From an uncultured Alphaproteobacteria bacterium (GTDB taxonomy: Bacteria; Pseudomonadota; Alphaproteobacteria; RF32; CAG-239): 64,000 bases of DNA. Positions 8,555 through 16,336 of the stretch are shown one piece after another. Below the pieces are notes generated by a model. The model saw only the letters and a program-made list of their open reading frames with translations, made no database searches and was not told where the DNA came from. Every line of letters starts with the position of its first letter. Position 1 is the first letter of the stretch. The DNA is taken from assembly GCA_944392295.1 (NCBI GenBank), contig CALXWE010000006.1, positions 1 to 64,000 of the forward strand, written 5' to 3'. Made by a program: the position numbers and the translations under genes.

Positions 8555-10948
8555 TTAGTTGCGTAATTCGCCGCCGGTCTTTTTAGAGACCTCAACAATA
8601 ACCTTATTCATTAAATTTTCAATATCTTTATCGGTAAAGGTTTGTTCTTTAGGTTGGAAGGTCAAACTAATTGCTACCGACTTTTTATTTTCCGGCAGAT
8701 TATCGCCTTCGTAGATATCAAAAATACGAACATCGCTTATGTAATTACGGTCGGCGTTTTTGGCTGCTGCAATTATATTGGCAGCATTTACATCTTTATT
8801 GACGACAAAAGCTAAATCTTTATCAATCGGTTGGAAAGCCGACATTTCAATTTTCTTTTTAGCTTTGTCGTGGGTGTTACGCGGCAAAGGAATATTATCT
8901 AAATAAACCTCAAAGGCCACTACATTACCCTTAATGCCGAATTGCTTACAAATAAGCGGATGTAACTGTCCGAAGTAGGCCAAAACATTTTTACCCAAAC
9001 GCAAGGCTCCGCTTCTGCCAGGATGATAATAAGCCGGAGCATCACGAGTTATTTGCGGATTTTCAAACGGTCCGTTGGCTGCGGCAATGGCAGCTAAAGC
9101 ATCGGCTTTTACATCAAATACGTCAAAGGTGCGGGCGGAATGCTCCCAGTCTTTTTTAGAGGTTTGACCAACACGAATACCGGCAGCAACCGTACATTGC
9201 TCATTGGGGTGGCGACCGTAAAATTCGGGTCCAACCTCAAAAATTGAAAAGTTAGGATAACCTCTTGCAATATTGTTTTTGGCCCCTAACAATAAATTAG
9301 GCAAAATCGACGGACGCATTTCATTTAAATCGGCTGCAATCGGATTTTGTAATAAAATCTTTTCTGGCTGATTGCTCTTGTGGAATTTCTCAGCCAAGCC
9401 TGAATCGGTAAAACTCCAAGTAACCGTTTCGTACATACCGCGGTCGGCAAGCTCATGCTTTACGGCAACGATGTTATTTTGACGCGGAGTTAATATCGGT
9501 TTGGGGAACTTATCATGAGGTAGACTTTCGGCCGGAATTTCATCTAAGCCAATCATGCGGACAACTTCTTCTACCAAATCATGTTCGCCTTCAATGTCGC
9601 CTCTCCAACTCGGAGATACTGCCTTGATTTTTTCGCCCTCAACTGAGGTTTTGAAACCCAAGTTATTTAAAATTTCAATAATCTTTTCGGCAGAAACATC
9701 AATGCCGATAAAATCTTTTAAGCGGGACGGACGAATGTAAGCAACTTGCTCGGGCATATCTTCTTTGCCGCAAACAATCATCTCGGCCGGTTCACCACCG
9801 CAAATATCTAATATCATTTTAGCGGCGTATTGGGCTGCCCACACATTGGATTTGGGGTCTACCCAACGTTCATAACGGTAACGCGAATCGGACTCTATAC
9901 CGAATTTGCGTCCCGTGCGGGCAATGCACTCAGGCTTAAATAAAGCGCATTCCAACAATACGTCTTTAGTTTCGGGAGAGCAGCCCTTTTCGGCACCGCC
10001 CATAATACCGCCTAAACACTGAATACCGGCATCGTCGCAAATACCTAAACATTTATCGTCAAGTGAGTATTCTTTATCTTCTAAAGAAACAAACTTTTCA
10101 CCGTTTTGACACATTCTGATGGTTAAATTACCGGTAATTTTATCGGCATCAAATACGTGCAAAGGACGAGCTAAATCGTAGTTGATGTAGTTGGTTACGT
10201 CAACCAGCGGCGAAATCGGACGCAAACCGATAGCCGTTAAGCGGTCCTTCATCCATTTAGGACTTTCGGCTTTGTTATTTACTCCTTTTATGTATTGTCC
10301 GACATAGGTAGGACAAGCATCGGGGCATTTAACCGTAATGCTTATCGGGCTTTTGAAGGTTCCGTTAATTTCGGGAATGTTCAAAGGCTTTAATCTGCCC
10401 AAACCGGCTGCGGCCAAATCTCTGGCAATACCTCTTACACCTAAACATTCGGCACGGTTAGGAGTTATTGAAACTTCAACTACGGGGTCAATGGCTAAAA
10501 CCTCAGCGGCGGGCTTACCCAAAGGCGTGTCGCTTGAAAGTTCAATAATGCCGGTATGGTCTTGGCCGATACCCAATTCTTTTTCGGAGCACATCATACC
10601 GAAACTTTCAACACCTCTGATTTTGCCGACTTTCAAAACCTCGTTATAGCACGGAATAAGTGTGCCGACGGGTGCAAAAATACCGACTAATCCTTCCTTA
10701 ACGTTGGGAGCACCGCAGACAACCTGTAATTTTTCGCTTCCGGTGTTAACCTCCAATAAATGTAAGTGGTCAGAATCGGGGTGCATCCTGACATTTTCGG
10801 CACGAGCGGTAATAAAACCGTTTAATCCGGATGCCGGATTGGTTACTTCTTCAACCTCTAAGCCGATTTTGGTTAAAGTATTAACAATTGTATCTAAATC
10901 GGCAGTTGTGTCTAAATGCTCTTTAAGCCATGATAATGTAAATTTCAT
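8555..10948 (-). CDS. pheT: Phenylalanyl-tRNA synthetase beta subunit
   Basis: A 797-residue beta chain of the (alpha-beta)2 enzyme. In order: an N-terminal OB-fold tRNA-binding domain (RAENVRMHPDSDHLHLLEV, VVCGAPNVKEG, about residues 40-155), the B3/B4 editing domain (RYRYERWVDP near residue 352), B5, the catalytic-like core, and the C-terminal ferredoxin-like anticodon-binding domain. Its ATG overlaps the pheS stop (ATGA), so translation is coupled and the subunits are made together. Confidence 0.97.
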   Translation of the reverse strand: MKFTLSWLKEHLDTTADLDTIVNTLTKIGLEVEEVTNPASGLNGFITARAENVRMHPDSDHLHLLEVNTGSEKLQVVCGAPNVKEGLVGIFAPVGTLIPCYNEVLKVGKIRGVESFGMMCSEKELGIGQDHTGIIELSSDTPLGKPAAEVLAIDPVVEVSITPNRAECLGVRGIARDLAAAGLGRLKPLNIPEINGTFKSPISITVKCPDACPTYVGQYIKGVNNKAESPKWMKDRLTAIGLRPISPLVDVTNYINYDLARPLHVFDADKITGNLTIRMCQNGEKFVSLEDKEYSLDDKCLGICDDAGIQCLGGIMGGAEKGCSPETKDVLLECALFKPECIARTGRKFGIESDSRYRYERWVDPKSNVWAAQYAAKMILDICGGEPAEMIVCGKEDMPEQVAYIRPSRLKDFIGIDVSAEKIIEILNNLGFKTSVEGEKIKAVSPSWRGDIEGEHDLVEEVVRMIGLDEIPAESLPHDKFPKPILTPRQNNIVAVKHELADRGMYETVTWSFTDSGLAEKFHKSNQPEKILLQNPIAADLNEMRPSILPNLLLGAKNNIARGYPNFSIFEVGPEFYGRHPNEQCTVAAGIRVGQTSKKDWEHSARTFDVFDVKADALAAIAAANGPFENPQITRDAPAYYHPGRSGALRLGKNVLAYFGQLHPLICKQFGIKGNVVAFEVYLDNIPLPRNTHDKAKKKIEMSAFQPIDKDLAFVVNKDVNAANIIAAAKNADRNYISDVRIFDIYEGDNLPENKKSVAISLTFQPKEQTFTDKDIENLMNKVIVEVSKKTGGELRN

Positions 10949-12054
10949 CGTGTTTGTCCTCCGTTATTGCTTAATCCTCCTGTCATTGATGAGAAATCAA
11001 GCGGTGAGAAACCGTAATTTTTAAGCCAACGAACATCGGATTCAAAGAAAGTTCTTAAATCGGGAATACCATATTTTAACATAGCCAAACGGTCTAAACC
11101 TACGCCGAAAGCAAAGCCTTGATATTCATCGGGGTCGATACCACCGGCTTTTAAAACATTGGGGTGCACCATACCGCAGCCCAGAATTTCCAGCCAATCG
11201 TTGCCGGCACCGACTTTTAATTCAGTTTTGGTTTTTAAGCAACCGATATCCAGCTCTGCCGAAGGCTCGGTAAACGGAAAGTAAGACGGACGGTAACGTA
11301 CCGGAATTTCATCTAATTCAAAAAAGGCCTTCACAAAATCATACAAACAACCCTTGAGGTGAGCCATGGTAGTGGTTTTATCAATTACCAAGCCCTCAAC
11401 CTGATGGAACATCGGGGTGTGTGTTGCATCGTAATCGGAACGGTAAGTTCTTCCCGGAGCAATAATGCGAATCGGCGGTTTTTTGGTTTCCATGGTACGA
11501 ATTTGCATACCGGAAGTGTGGGTACGGATAACATATGATTTATCCATATCAAAATCTTCATTTGCCGAGTGCGGAAGATAGAAAGTATCTTGCATTTGCC
11601 GAGCCGGATGATTAGGCGGCATATTCAAAGCGTTAAAGTTATGAAATTGGTCTTCAATATCCGGACCTTCGGCAACTTCAAAGCCCATTTGTCCGAAAAT
11701 GGCAACAACCTCTTCATAAATTTTGGAAACAGGGTGAATACGTCCTTGAGTTTCAGGACGAACGGGGAGGGTTACATCGATAGTTTCGGTTGCGAGTTTT
11801 TTATTTAATTCGGCAGTTTCTAAAACTTCTTTACGGGCGTTAAGAGCTTGTTCGAACTCGGCTTTTAGGACGTTAAGTTTTTTGCCGGTTTCAATTTTTT
11901 GCTCTAAAGGTAAAACTCCCAAACCTTTCATTTGTTCGGTCAGAATACCTTTTTTACCCATAACAGAAACCCTTATTTCCTCCAAAGCCTTAATGTCTAA
12001 GGCCGAGTTAATGTTATTGATAATTTGTGTTTTAAGACTTTCTAAATCTTCCAT
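10945..12054 (-). CDS. pheS: Phenylalanyl-tRNA synthetase alpha subunit
   Basis: A class II catalytic subunit of 369 residues from the chosen start MEDLESLK. An in-frame ATG 11 codons upstream lies inside the terminator hairpin and is unlikely to be used. Visible motifs: an N-terminal coiled coil, HPARQMQDTFYLP (motif 1 region), PGRTYRSDYDATHTPMFHQVEG (motif 2) and GFAFGVGLDRLAMLKYGIPDLR (motif 3). The stop overlaps the pheT start by four bases. The order rpmI-rplT-pheS-pheT is the classical bacterial operon. Confidence 0.97.
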   Translation of the reverse strand: MEDLESLKTQIINNINSALDIKALEEIRVSVMGKKGILTEQMKGLGVLPLEQKIETGKKLNVLKAEFEQALNARKEVLETAELNKKLATETIDVTLPVRPETQGRIHPVSKIYEEVVAIFGQMGFEVAEGPDIEDQFHNFNALNMPPNHPARQMQDTFYLPHSANEDFDMDKSYVIRTHTSGMQIRTMETKKPPIRIIAPGRTYRSDYDATHTPMFHQVEGLVIDKTTTMAHLKGCLYDFVKAFFELDEIPVRYRPSYFPFTEPSAELDIGCLKTKTELKVGAGNDWLEILGCGMVHPNVLKAGGIDPDEYQGFAFGVGLDRLAMLKYGIPDLRTFFESDVRWLKNYGFSPLDFSSMTGGLSNNGGQTR

Positions 12055-12075
12055 TGTATTAAACCTTATAAACAT

Positions 12076-12113
12076 AAAAAGAGTCATCTTGGATTGCCAA
12101 GAGGACTCTTTTT
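12076..12113 (-). terminator. Terminator or attenuator between rplT and pheS
   Basis: AAAAAGAGTC and CTTGG pair with CCAAG and GACTCTTTTT around an ATTG loop. The run of T follows on either strand. It lies 29 bases past the rplT stop and 22 bases before the pheS start, the position of the pheM attenuator in enteric bacteria. No separate leader peptide is seen. Confidence 0.8.
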
Positions 12114-12141
12114 AACTTTTTTGATATTACTGTATCTGTGC

Positions 12142-12501
12142 TTACTTATTAAGAGCCGCTTTGGCAGAATCTACCAGTTTAGCAAAAGCTTGGGGCTCTT
12201 TCAAAGCGATATCAGCGAGGACTTTACGGTCCAGCTCAATGCCGGCTTTGGCGAGCCCGCTGATAAATCGGGAATAAGTCATATCATGTAAGCGAGTAGC
12301 AGCGTTAATACGTTGAATCCACAAAGCGCGGAAACTTCTTTTCTTAGCTCTGCGGTCGCGGTAAGCATATTGCAAACCTTTTTCAACTTTTTCAACAGCA
12401 ACTCTGAATACATTTTTATTGCGACCTCTGTAACCTTTGGCCATATCCAAAATCTTTTTATGGCGGGCGTGAGCGGTCATACCTCTTTTAACACGTGACA
12501 T
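12142..12501 (-). CDS. rplT: 50S ribosomal protein L20
   Basis: A 119-residue basic protein with the L20 pattern: [27 protein letters not shown], then [23 protein letters not shown]. It binds 23S rRNA early in 50S assembly and in many bacteria represses its own operon. It has a strong ribosome site, AAGGAGG. It follows rpmI by 12 bases. infC, which usually precedes rpmI, is not present here. Confidence 0.98.
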   Translation of the reverse strand: MSRVKRGMTAHARHKKILDMAKGYRGRNKNVFRVAVEKVEKGLQYAYRDRRAKKRSFRALWIQRINAATRLHDMTYSRFISGLAKAGIELDRKVLADIALKEPQAFAKLVDSAKAALNK

Positions 12502-12513
12502 CTCTAATCCTCC

Positions 12514-12711
12514 TTACAAATACGGTAAAAACTTTTTGACAATCTGAACATCAACTTCGTTTAATAAAACGGAGCCGCGAGCCTGTCTTTTCATTTTCTG
12601 AGATTTGCAGAAGAGGCAGTGTCTCTTGAATGCGTAATTTCTTTTTAATTTGCCGGTTCCGGTAACGCTGAAACGTTTTTTGGCGGCACTTTTAGTTTTT
12701 AATTTAGGCAT
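12514..12711 (-). CDS. rpmI: 50S ribosomal protein L35
   Basis: A 65-residue basic protein with MPKLKTKSAAKKRFSVTGTGK at the N-terminus, diagnostic for L35. It is first in the rpmI-rplT-pheS-pheT cluster, and AAGGAAGGA precedes the start. The gene normally next upstream, infC, is absent; the 199-base gap toward the cold-shock gene holds no gene I can see. Confidence 0.97.
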   Translation of the reverse strand: MPKLKTKSAAKKRFSVTGTGKLKRNYAFKRHCLFCKSQKMKRQARGSVLLNEVDVQIVKKFLPYL

Positions 12712-12850
12712 TTTATCCTTCCTTTATAAAATGGATTGACATTTAAGCAGTCAGGCATGCCAATTAGCCCGAGCTACTCGTTCAAGCCCAGTTTATATAC
12801 CCAAGTGTTATAAATTGCAAGCAAAATTTTATAAAAAAATCAAGGCGTAA

Positions 12851-12884
12851 TAAAAAAATTCTGCCGAATGGTAATTTCGGCAGA
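12851..12884 (-). terminator. Terminator after cold-shock gene
   Basis: TCTGCCGAA pairs perfectly with TTCGGCAGA and is followed on the minus strand by ATTTTTTTATTA. Confidence 0.88.
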
Positions 12885-12910
12885 CGCAAGGGAAAATATA
12901 ATTAAATTTA

Positions 12911-13114
12911 TTATAAAACTTCAATATTGCCGGCAGCTGTGCGACCTCTGTCATCATAAATTTCATAGCTTACTTTTTGTCCGTCATATAGCTTTTTGAG
13001 ACCTTTTTCTTCCAGTTTAGTTACATGAACAAACACATCTTTACCGCCTTCTTCAGGTTGAATAAAACCATAACCCTTTTTGGAGTTGAACCATTTTACA
13101 GTTCCCGTAGACAT
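12911..13114 (-). CDS. Cold-shock-domain protein
   Basis: A 67-residue single-domain CSD protein. RNP1 is KGYGFIQ (residues 14-20) and RNP2 is DVFVHV (26-31), within the start STGTVKWFNSKKGYGFI. It binds single-stranded RNA/DNA and acts as an RNA chaperone. The ribosome site is AAAGGA. An upstream AT-rich leader of about 100 bases has no long ORF and may carry cold-shock regulation, which cannot be shown from sequence alone. Single transcription unit with its own terminator. Confidence 0.96.
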   Translation of the reverse strand: MSTGTVKWFNSKKGYGFIQPEEGGKDVFVHVTKLEEKGLKKLYDGQKVSYEIYDDRGRTAAGNIEVL

Positions 13115-13259
13115 TCTTTATCCTTTCGTTAGATATACGTTAGTTTTAGCAAGATAAACCTTGTTATAGTCACGAGTATAGGTTATGACAAAAAGGTATT
13201 ATTGTCAAGTAAAAATAGAGATATAATATATTATACACCTAAAGCGTGAATTAGAACTT

Positions 13260-13625
13260 TTATACGTTCCATTTGCTTTGGATGAGCATATTTTCGATAA
13301 ATGCCAATCTTTCGGGTTGATTTTTATGTTCGTTCATATAAGTGCCCAAGATTTCAATAATCGGTTGTTGATATTGTGGTTTATTAACAGCGATGGTGCA
13401 CAGATAATAAACTGCAGCCTCGAATATTTGTTGTTTTTCGGCACCCAAATGAGCAGCGATAACAAGATATGTTTTAGTATAGCCTTTTTCAAGGTCAGGA
13501 TTAATATTTAAGTTAGCCTGTTTTTGAATTTGTTTAGCTTGAGCGGGGGTAATATCCTGATTTTTTTGCGGATTTTTCCACCACCAAGATTTAAAAAGTT
13601 GTAATATTTTTTCATTAGTTTTCAT
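13260..13625 (-). CDS. Conserved small protein, unrecognised
   Basis: 121 residues from the chosen start MKTNEKILQLFKSWWW. The open frame runs back through the antisense of tRNA-Gln, so the longer 185-residue form is not credible. The N-terminus is rich in Trp and Lys; the rest looks all-helical (ITPAQAKQIQKQANLN, YLVIAAHLGAEKQQIFEAAVYYLC), resembling a helical-repeat fold. No signal peptide and no recognised family. The ribosome site is AAAGGTC. It lies divergently from tRNA-Gln. Confidence 0.6.
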   Translation of the reverse strand: MKTNEKILQLFKSWWWKNPQKNQDITPAQAKQIQKQANLNINPDLEKGYTKTYLVIAAHLGAEKQQIFEAAVYYLCTIAVNKPQYQQPIIEILGTYMNEHKNQPERLAFIENMLIQSKWNV

Positions 13626-13742
13626 AAATATCATGTTATTGACCTTTAAGATTGGTTGATTAACGTAAAATAGCACAGAGATATTAAAAAAGGTTTGACT
13701 TATGAAATAAAAAAGCGTAAAAACTCTTCTGCAAGAGATTAT

Positions 13743-13816
13743 TGCTTTGTCGTCTAATGGTAGGACAGCGGACTCTGACTCCGTTAATCTTGGTTCGAAT
13801 CCAGGCAAAGCAGCCA
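13743..13816 (+). tRNA. tRNA-Gln (CTG anticodon)
   Basis: A 74-nt cloverleaf: acceptor TGCTTTG paired with CAAAGCA, discriminator G, encoded CCA, anticodon loop CTCTGAC with anticodon CTG (reads CAG), T-arm GTTCGAATC. A terminator follows directly and the tail/terminator unit is repeated 161 bases on. The presence of gatC/gatA at 63 kb raises the possibility of indirect charging through Glu-tRNA-Gln. Confidence 0.97.
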
Positions 13817-13824
13817 ATAAAAAA

Positions 13825-13851
13825 GCCTCCCCGAGCAGGGGAGGTTTTTTT
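13825..13851 (+). terminator. Terminator of tRNA-Gln (unit 1)
   Basis: CCTCCCC pairs with GGGGAGG around GAGCA, followed by seven T. A second copy of the hairpin is at 13981-14007. Confidence 0.9.
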
Positions 13852-13980
13852 ATTGGCTGCTTTCGTCATTGGACGAGAGCCAACGGTTCGGAATCGCAGT
13901 GCCCGCCGGAAAGGTCGGCGGGCGTTAAGATGGCGTAGGGAAAGAAGTTCCCGGAGCCTATCCAGGCAAATCAAAAAGAG

Positions 13981-14007
13981 CCTCCCCGAACAGGGGAGGT
14001 TTTTTTA
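13981..14007 (+). terminator. Repeat copy of tRNA-Gln terminator (unit 2)
   Basis: CCTCCCC pairs with GGGGAGG around GAACA, followed by seven T. It lies downstream of the duplicated tRNA tail and would back up the first terminator. Confidence 0.85.
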
Positions 14008-14123
14008 TTGGCTGCTTTCGTCATTGGACGAGAGCCAACGGCTTAAGAATCGCAGTGCCCGCCGGAAAGGTCGGCGGGCGTTAAGATGGTTATAACAAGT
14101 AAATCGGCTGTTTTAAAACAAGC

Positions 14124-14155
14124 AACCCCCGAAAGTGTTTGTGCTTTCAGGGGTT
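14124..14155 (-). terminator. Terminator after the zinc-finger-like gene
   Basis: CCCCGAAAG pairs with CTTTCAGGGG (one bulge) around an 8-base loop. On the minus strand it continues into TTGCTTGTTTT, just past the stop of the 14160-14780 gene. Confidence 0.75.
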
Positions 14156-14159
14156 AAGC

Positions 14160-14780
14160 TTACTCTTTTAGGCGGGTTAAAAATGTCTGGTAAGACATTT
14201 TTTCTACCTCAACATCGTGGTTGATATGGATATATCGTCCGACAATGTTCTTGGGCATTCCTTCGTATGGATATTCGCGTTTGTGAACGAGAACTCTAAT
14301 ACTTGGGTATCTGCTAAACTTTTGCGGAATATCGGATACCGAGCAAAGGTATACTTGTTCTTTGCCTTTTTCTCGTATGTAAAACGAAAGTATTCCGTTT
14401 TGCCATTTGCCGAGCGATACAAACCAAGCTTGTTCCAGATTTTTGGAAACCGAGCCGTAATCGAACAGCTTTAACATTTTTTTATCAAATTCTACCGGCT
14501 GAACCTGGATGTTTTTATCGGACAAAGACAGCAGTGTAACACTTGATTTTTGGGGAGAAATACTTACAAACAGCTCTTTTTGATTGTAGCTGTTTAACAG
14601 CTTTTTCTCGGCCTGCCGAAATTGAGAGCAGCGGCAAGCGGCATTTTTTAAGGGCTTTCCGCAGAACGGACATTCGGGCTCAACAAGTTGCAGACTCATG
14701 GAGCTAAACAAGCTTTTGAAAAAGTCAGCGTCGTTCTTTTTACTTTTGGACGACATTCCTAAAGATACTCTTATTTTCAT
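14160..14780 (-). CDS. Cysteine-cluster protein, unrecognised
   Basis: A 206-residue protein with a basic N-terminus and a likely zinc-binding CxxC-x8-CxC cluster (Cys37, 40, 49, 51: CPFCGKPLKNAACRC). The remainder of about 150 residues looks mixed alpha/beta, with a C-terminal basic-aromatic part. No family recognised. The start AAATTATG has no Shine-Dalgarno sequence; an internal start at MSSKSKK (14756) has AGGA only two bases away. It belongs to the set of SD-less unrecognised genes. A terminator follows. Confidence 0.6.
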   Translation of the reverse strand: MKIRVSLGMSSKSKKNDADFFKSLFSSMSLQLVEPECPFCGKPLKNAACRCSQFRQAEKKLLNSYNQKELFVSISPQKSSVTLLSLSDKNIQVQPVEFDKKMLKLFDYGSVSKNLEQAWFVSLGKWQNGILSFYIREKGKEQVYLCSVSDIPQKFSRYPSIRVLVHKREYPYEGMPKNIVGRYIHINHDVEVEKMSYQTFLTRLKE

Positions 14781-14856
14781 AATTTATTATTTTAATTAAA
14801 CAAAATAGTAAAATTTTGTCATATTATAATCGGTTATTTTTTAAAAGACAAGTAAT

Positions 14857-14887
14857 AAAAAACCGCCGGATTAACCGACGGTTTTTT
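14857..14887 (-). terminator. Terminator after fba
   Basis: AAAAAACCG with CGG pairs with CCG and CGGTTTTTT around a short loop, placed 19 bases past the fba stop, with a T/A run on each side. Confidence 0.85.
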
Positions 14888-14905
14888 AAGGTTTTACCGT
14901 TAAAA

Positions 14906-15940
14906 TTAGTAACGCTTAGCCATTTCGGAAAGCGGAACAACTTTAATTTTATCGGCATGACCGGCAGCACCGAAAGCAATGTAGCGAGCTTCGCAAACTT
15001 TTTGCATTTCTTCGATAGCCGGTTTTAAGTATTTACGAGGATCAAACTCTTTGGGGTTTTCAATAAACAAACGACGGATAGCACCGGTGATTGCCATACG
15101 GCAGTCGGTATCAACGTTTACTTTACGAACACCAGATTTAATACCTCTTACGATTTCTTCAACCGGGACACCATAGGTTTGCGGAATAGCGCCGCCGTAA
15201 GCATTGATTAAATCTTGCAATTCTTGCGGAACGGAAGAAGAACCGTGCATAACCATATGAGTGTTAGGCAATTTTTTATGGATTTTTTCAATTACATCAA
15301 TAGCCAAGATTTCGCCATCGGGTTTACGAGTGAATTTATAAGCACCGTGAGAAGTACCAACGGCAACAGCCAAAGCATCAACATTGGTGTCAGCCACAAA
15401 GCGGGCAGCTTCATCAGGGTCGGTTACCAAACGTTTTTTATCAATAACGCCTTCGGCGCCATGACCGTCTTCTTTATCGCCTTTGCCGGTTTCTAATGAA
15501 CCGATAACGCCCAATTCACCTTCAACCGAAGCACCGACGGCATGAGCACGGGCAACAACTTCTTTGGTAACTCTTACGTTATATTCATAAGAAGAAGGAG
15601 TTTTGCCGTCAGCTTCCAAAGAGCCGTCCATCATAACCGAAGAATAGCCGTTAACAATGGCCGATTGGCAAATATCAACCGAAGAACCGTGGTCTTGGTG
15701 AATACAAATCGGCAATTCGGGGAACATTTCAATACCGGCTTGTACCATATGGCGAATCATCGGGTCGCCGGCAAATTTACGAGCGCCGGTTGAGGTTTGC
15801 AAAATAACCGGGGCATTAACTTTACGAGCAGCCTGCAAAACGGCAATAATTTGTTCCATATCGTTAATATTAAAAGCCGGAACACCGTAACCGTTTTCGG
15901 CAGCATGGTCAAGAATCTGACGCATAGAAATTAAAGGCAT
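14906..15940 (-). CDS. fba: Fructose-bisphosphate aldolase, class II
   Basis: A 344-residue zinc aldolase of CbbA type, interconverting fructose 1,6-bisphosphate with glyceraldehyde 3-phosphate and dihydroxyacetone phosphate. Motifs: [14 protein letters not shown] near the N-terminus, CIHQDHGSS (about residues 80-88, catalytic Asp and zinc His), [21 protein letters not shown] and MHGSSSVP (phosphate and zinc binding), then [14 protein letters not shown]. The ribosome site is AAGGAGA. It is monocistronic, diverging from RNA element A. No other glycolytic gene is adjacent. Confidence 0.97.
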   Translation of the reverse strand: MPLISMRQILDHAAENGYGVPAFNINDMEQIIAVLQAARKVNAPVILQTSTGARKFAGDPMIRHMVQAGIEMFPELPICIHQDHGSSVDICQSAIVNGYSSVMMDGSLEADGKTPSSYEYNVRVTKEVVARAHAVGASVEGELGVIGSLETGKGDKEDGHGAEGVIDKKRLVTDPDEAARFVADTNVDALAVAVGTSHGAYKFTRKPDGEILAIDVIEKIHKKLPNTHMVMHGSSSVPQELQDLINAYGGAIPQTYGVPVEEIVRGIKSGVRKVNVDTDCRMAITGAIRRLFIENPKEFDPRKYLKPAIEEMQKVCEARYIAFGAAGHADKIKVVPLSEMAKRY

Positions 15941-16072
15941 AGTTTTCTCCTTACAATATTGTCAATAAAAATCTAGGCTGAATATAAGCCAAACGCATAA
16001 ATTTGCAAGTTTAAAGTTTGGAAAATAAACAGCCGCCCTGTTTATAACTAAAGATATATATCCATACCGTTA

Positions 16073-16101
16073 TTGACATTTTTAATTATTTTACGTAAGC
16101 T
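16073..16101 (+). promoter_or_regulatory. Promoter-like region of RNA element A
   Basis: The -35 is TTGACA (16073-16078), then 17 bases, then TAAGCT (16096-16101) as a weak -10. The start would fall near 16108, three bases before the first RNA hairpin. Confidence 0.55.
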
Positions 16102-16107
16102 TAAAAA

Positions 16108-16302
16108 CAGATAGCCGATTGGCTATTCGGAACTTAACAATTCCTTGATAAAGCATCTTACTTGGTATGAGGATGTAAAATTTTATACCTTCCGGCGGTG
16201 GCCGGAAGGCGGTAAAATAAGCCTTGCGGTGAATATACCGCGCTATTCTTTATCATAGTTGTTAACTTCCGGTCGCTTTTCAGTTTTGAAAGCGATTTTT
16301 TT
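16108..16302 (+). ncRNA. Structured RNA element A (candidate ncRNA or leader)
   Basis: About 195 nt. Read-out structure: hairpin ATAGCC-GATT-GGCTAT (16111-16126); a closing stem 16128-16140 with 16259-16271 (12 of 13 pairs); inner stem GATAAAG (16147-16153) with CTTTATC (16248-16254); hairpin CATCTT/GAGGATG; a strong hairpin CCTTCCGGC-GGTG-GCCGGAAGG (16188-16209) extended by ATTTTA/TAAAAT; GCGGT/ACCGC; then a terminator TCGCTTT/GAAAGCGA with seven T (16273-16302). Element B at 17245-17406 shares its cap loop, order and sequence blocks. The terminator ends 34 bases before the prepilin-like gene, so it may be a free RNA or a regulated leader. I do not match it to a known class. Confidence 0.6.
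16273..16302 (+). terminator. Terminator of RNA element A
   Basis: TCGCTTT pairs with AAAGCGA around TCAGTTTTG, followed by seven T. It ends 34 bases upstream of the prepilin-like gene start. Confidence 0.88.
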
Positions 16303-16336
16303 ATTAAGTAATCTTATTAAAAAAAGGAAGATAATT

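Larger units (their letters stand above)
13799..14092 (+). repeat. Two tandem repeats carrying the tRNA-Gln tail and terminator
   Basis: Unit 1 starts inside the tRNA at 13799 and unit 2 at 13960; the period is 161 bases. Each has ATCCAGGCAAA (tRNA 3' part), a CCTCCCC/GGGGAGG terminator hairpin with T7, then TATTGGCTGCTTTCGTCATT, a conserved GAGAGCCAACGG, the block AATCGCAGTGCCCGCCGG, and a GGCGGGCGTTAAGATGG end. Copies differ at a few bases (GAGCA/GAACA loop, TTCGG/TTAAG). The layout resembles the rtT repeats after E. coli tyrT. Confidence 0.88.

Noticed and set aside
13260-13817. 185-residue form of the gene after tRNA-Gln
   Set aside because: The extra N-terminus runs through antisense tRNA; the shorter start at 13625 has a ribosome site.
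13684-14095. Plus- and minus-strand ORFs over tRNA-Gln and its repeats
   Set aside because: They are translations of the tRNA and the terminator repeats (SNGRTADSDSVNLGSNPG); no ribosome site supports them.
16108-16302. tmRNA or 6S RNA identity for RNA element A
   Set aside because: No tRNA-like ends or tag reading frame; the multi-hairpin layout does not match the single long 6S hairpin.
16259-16336. Longer start for the second prepilin-like gene
   Set aside because: The 26 extra residues would cross the terminator of RNA element A, and AAGGAAG supports the ATG at 16337.
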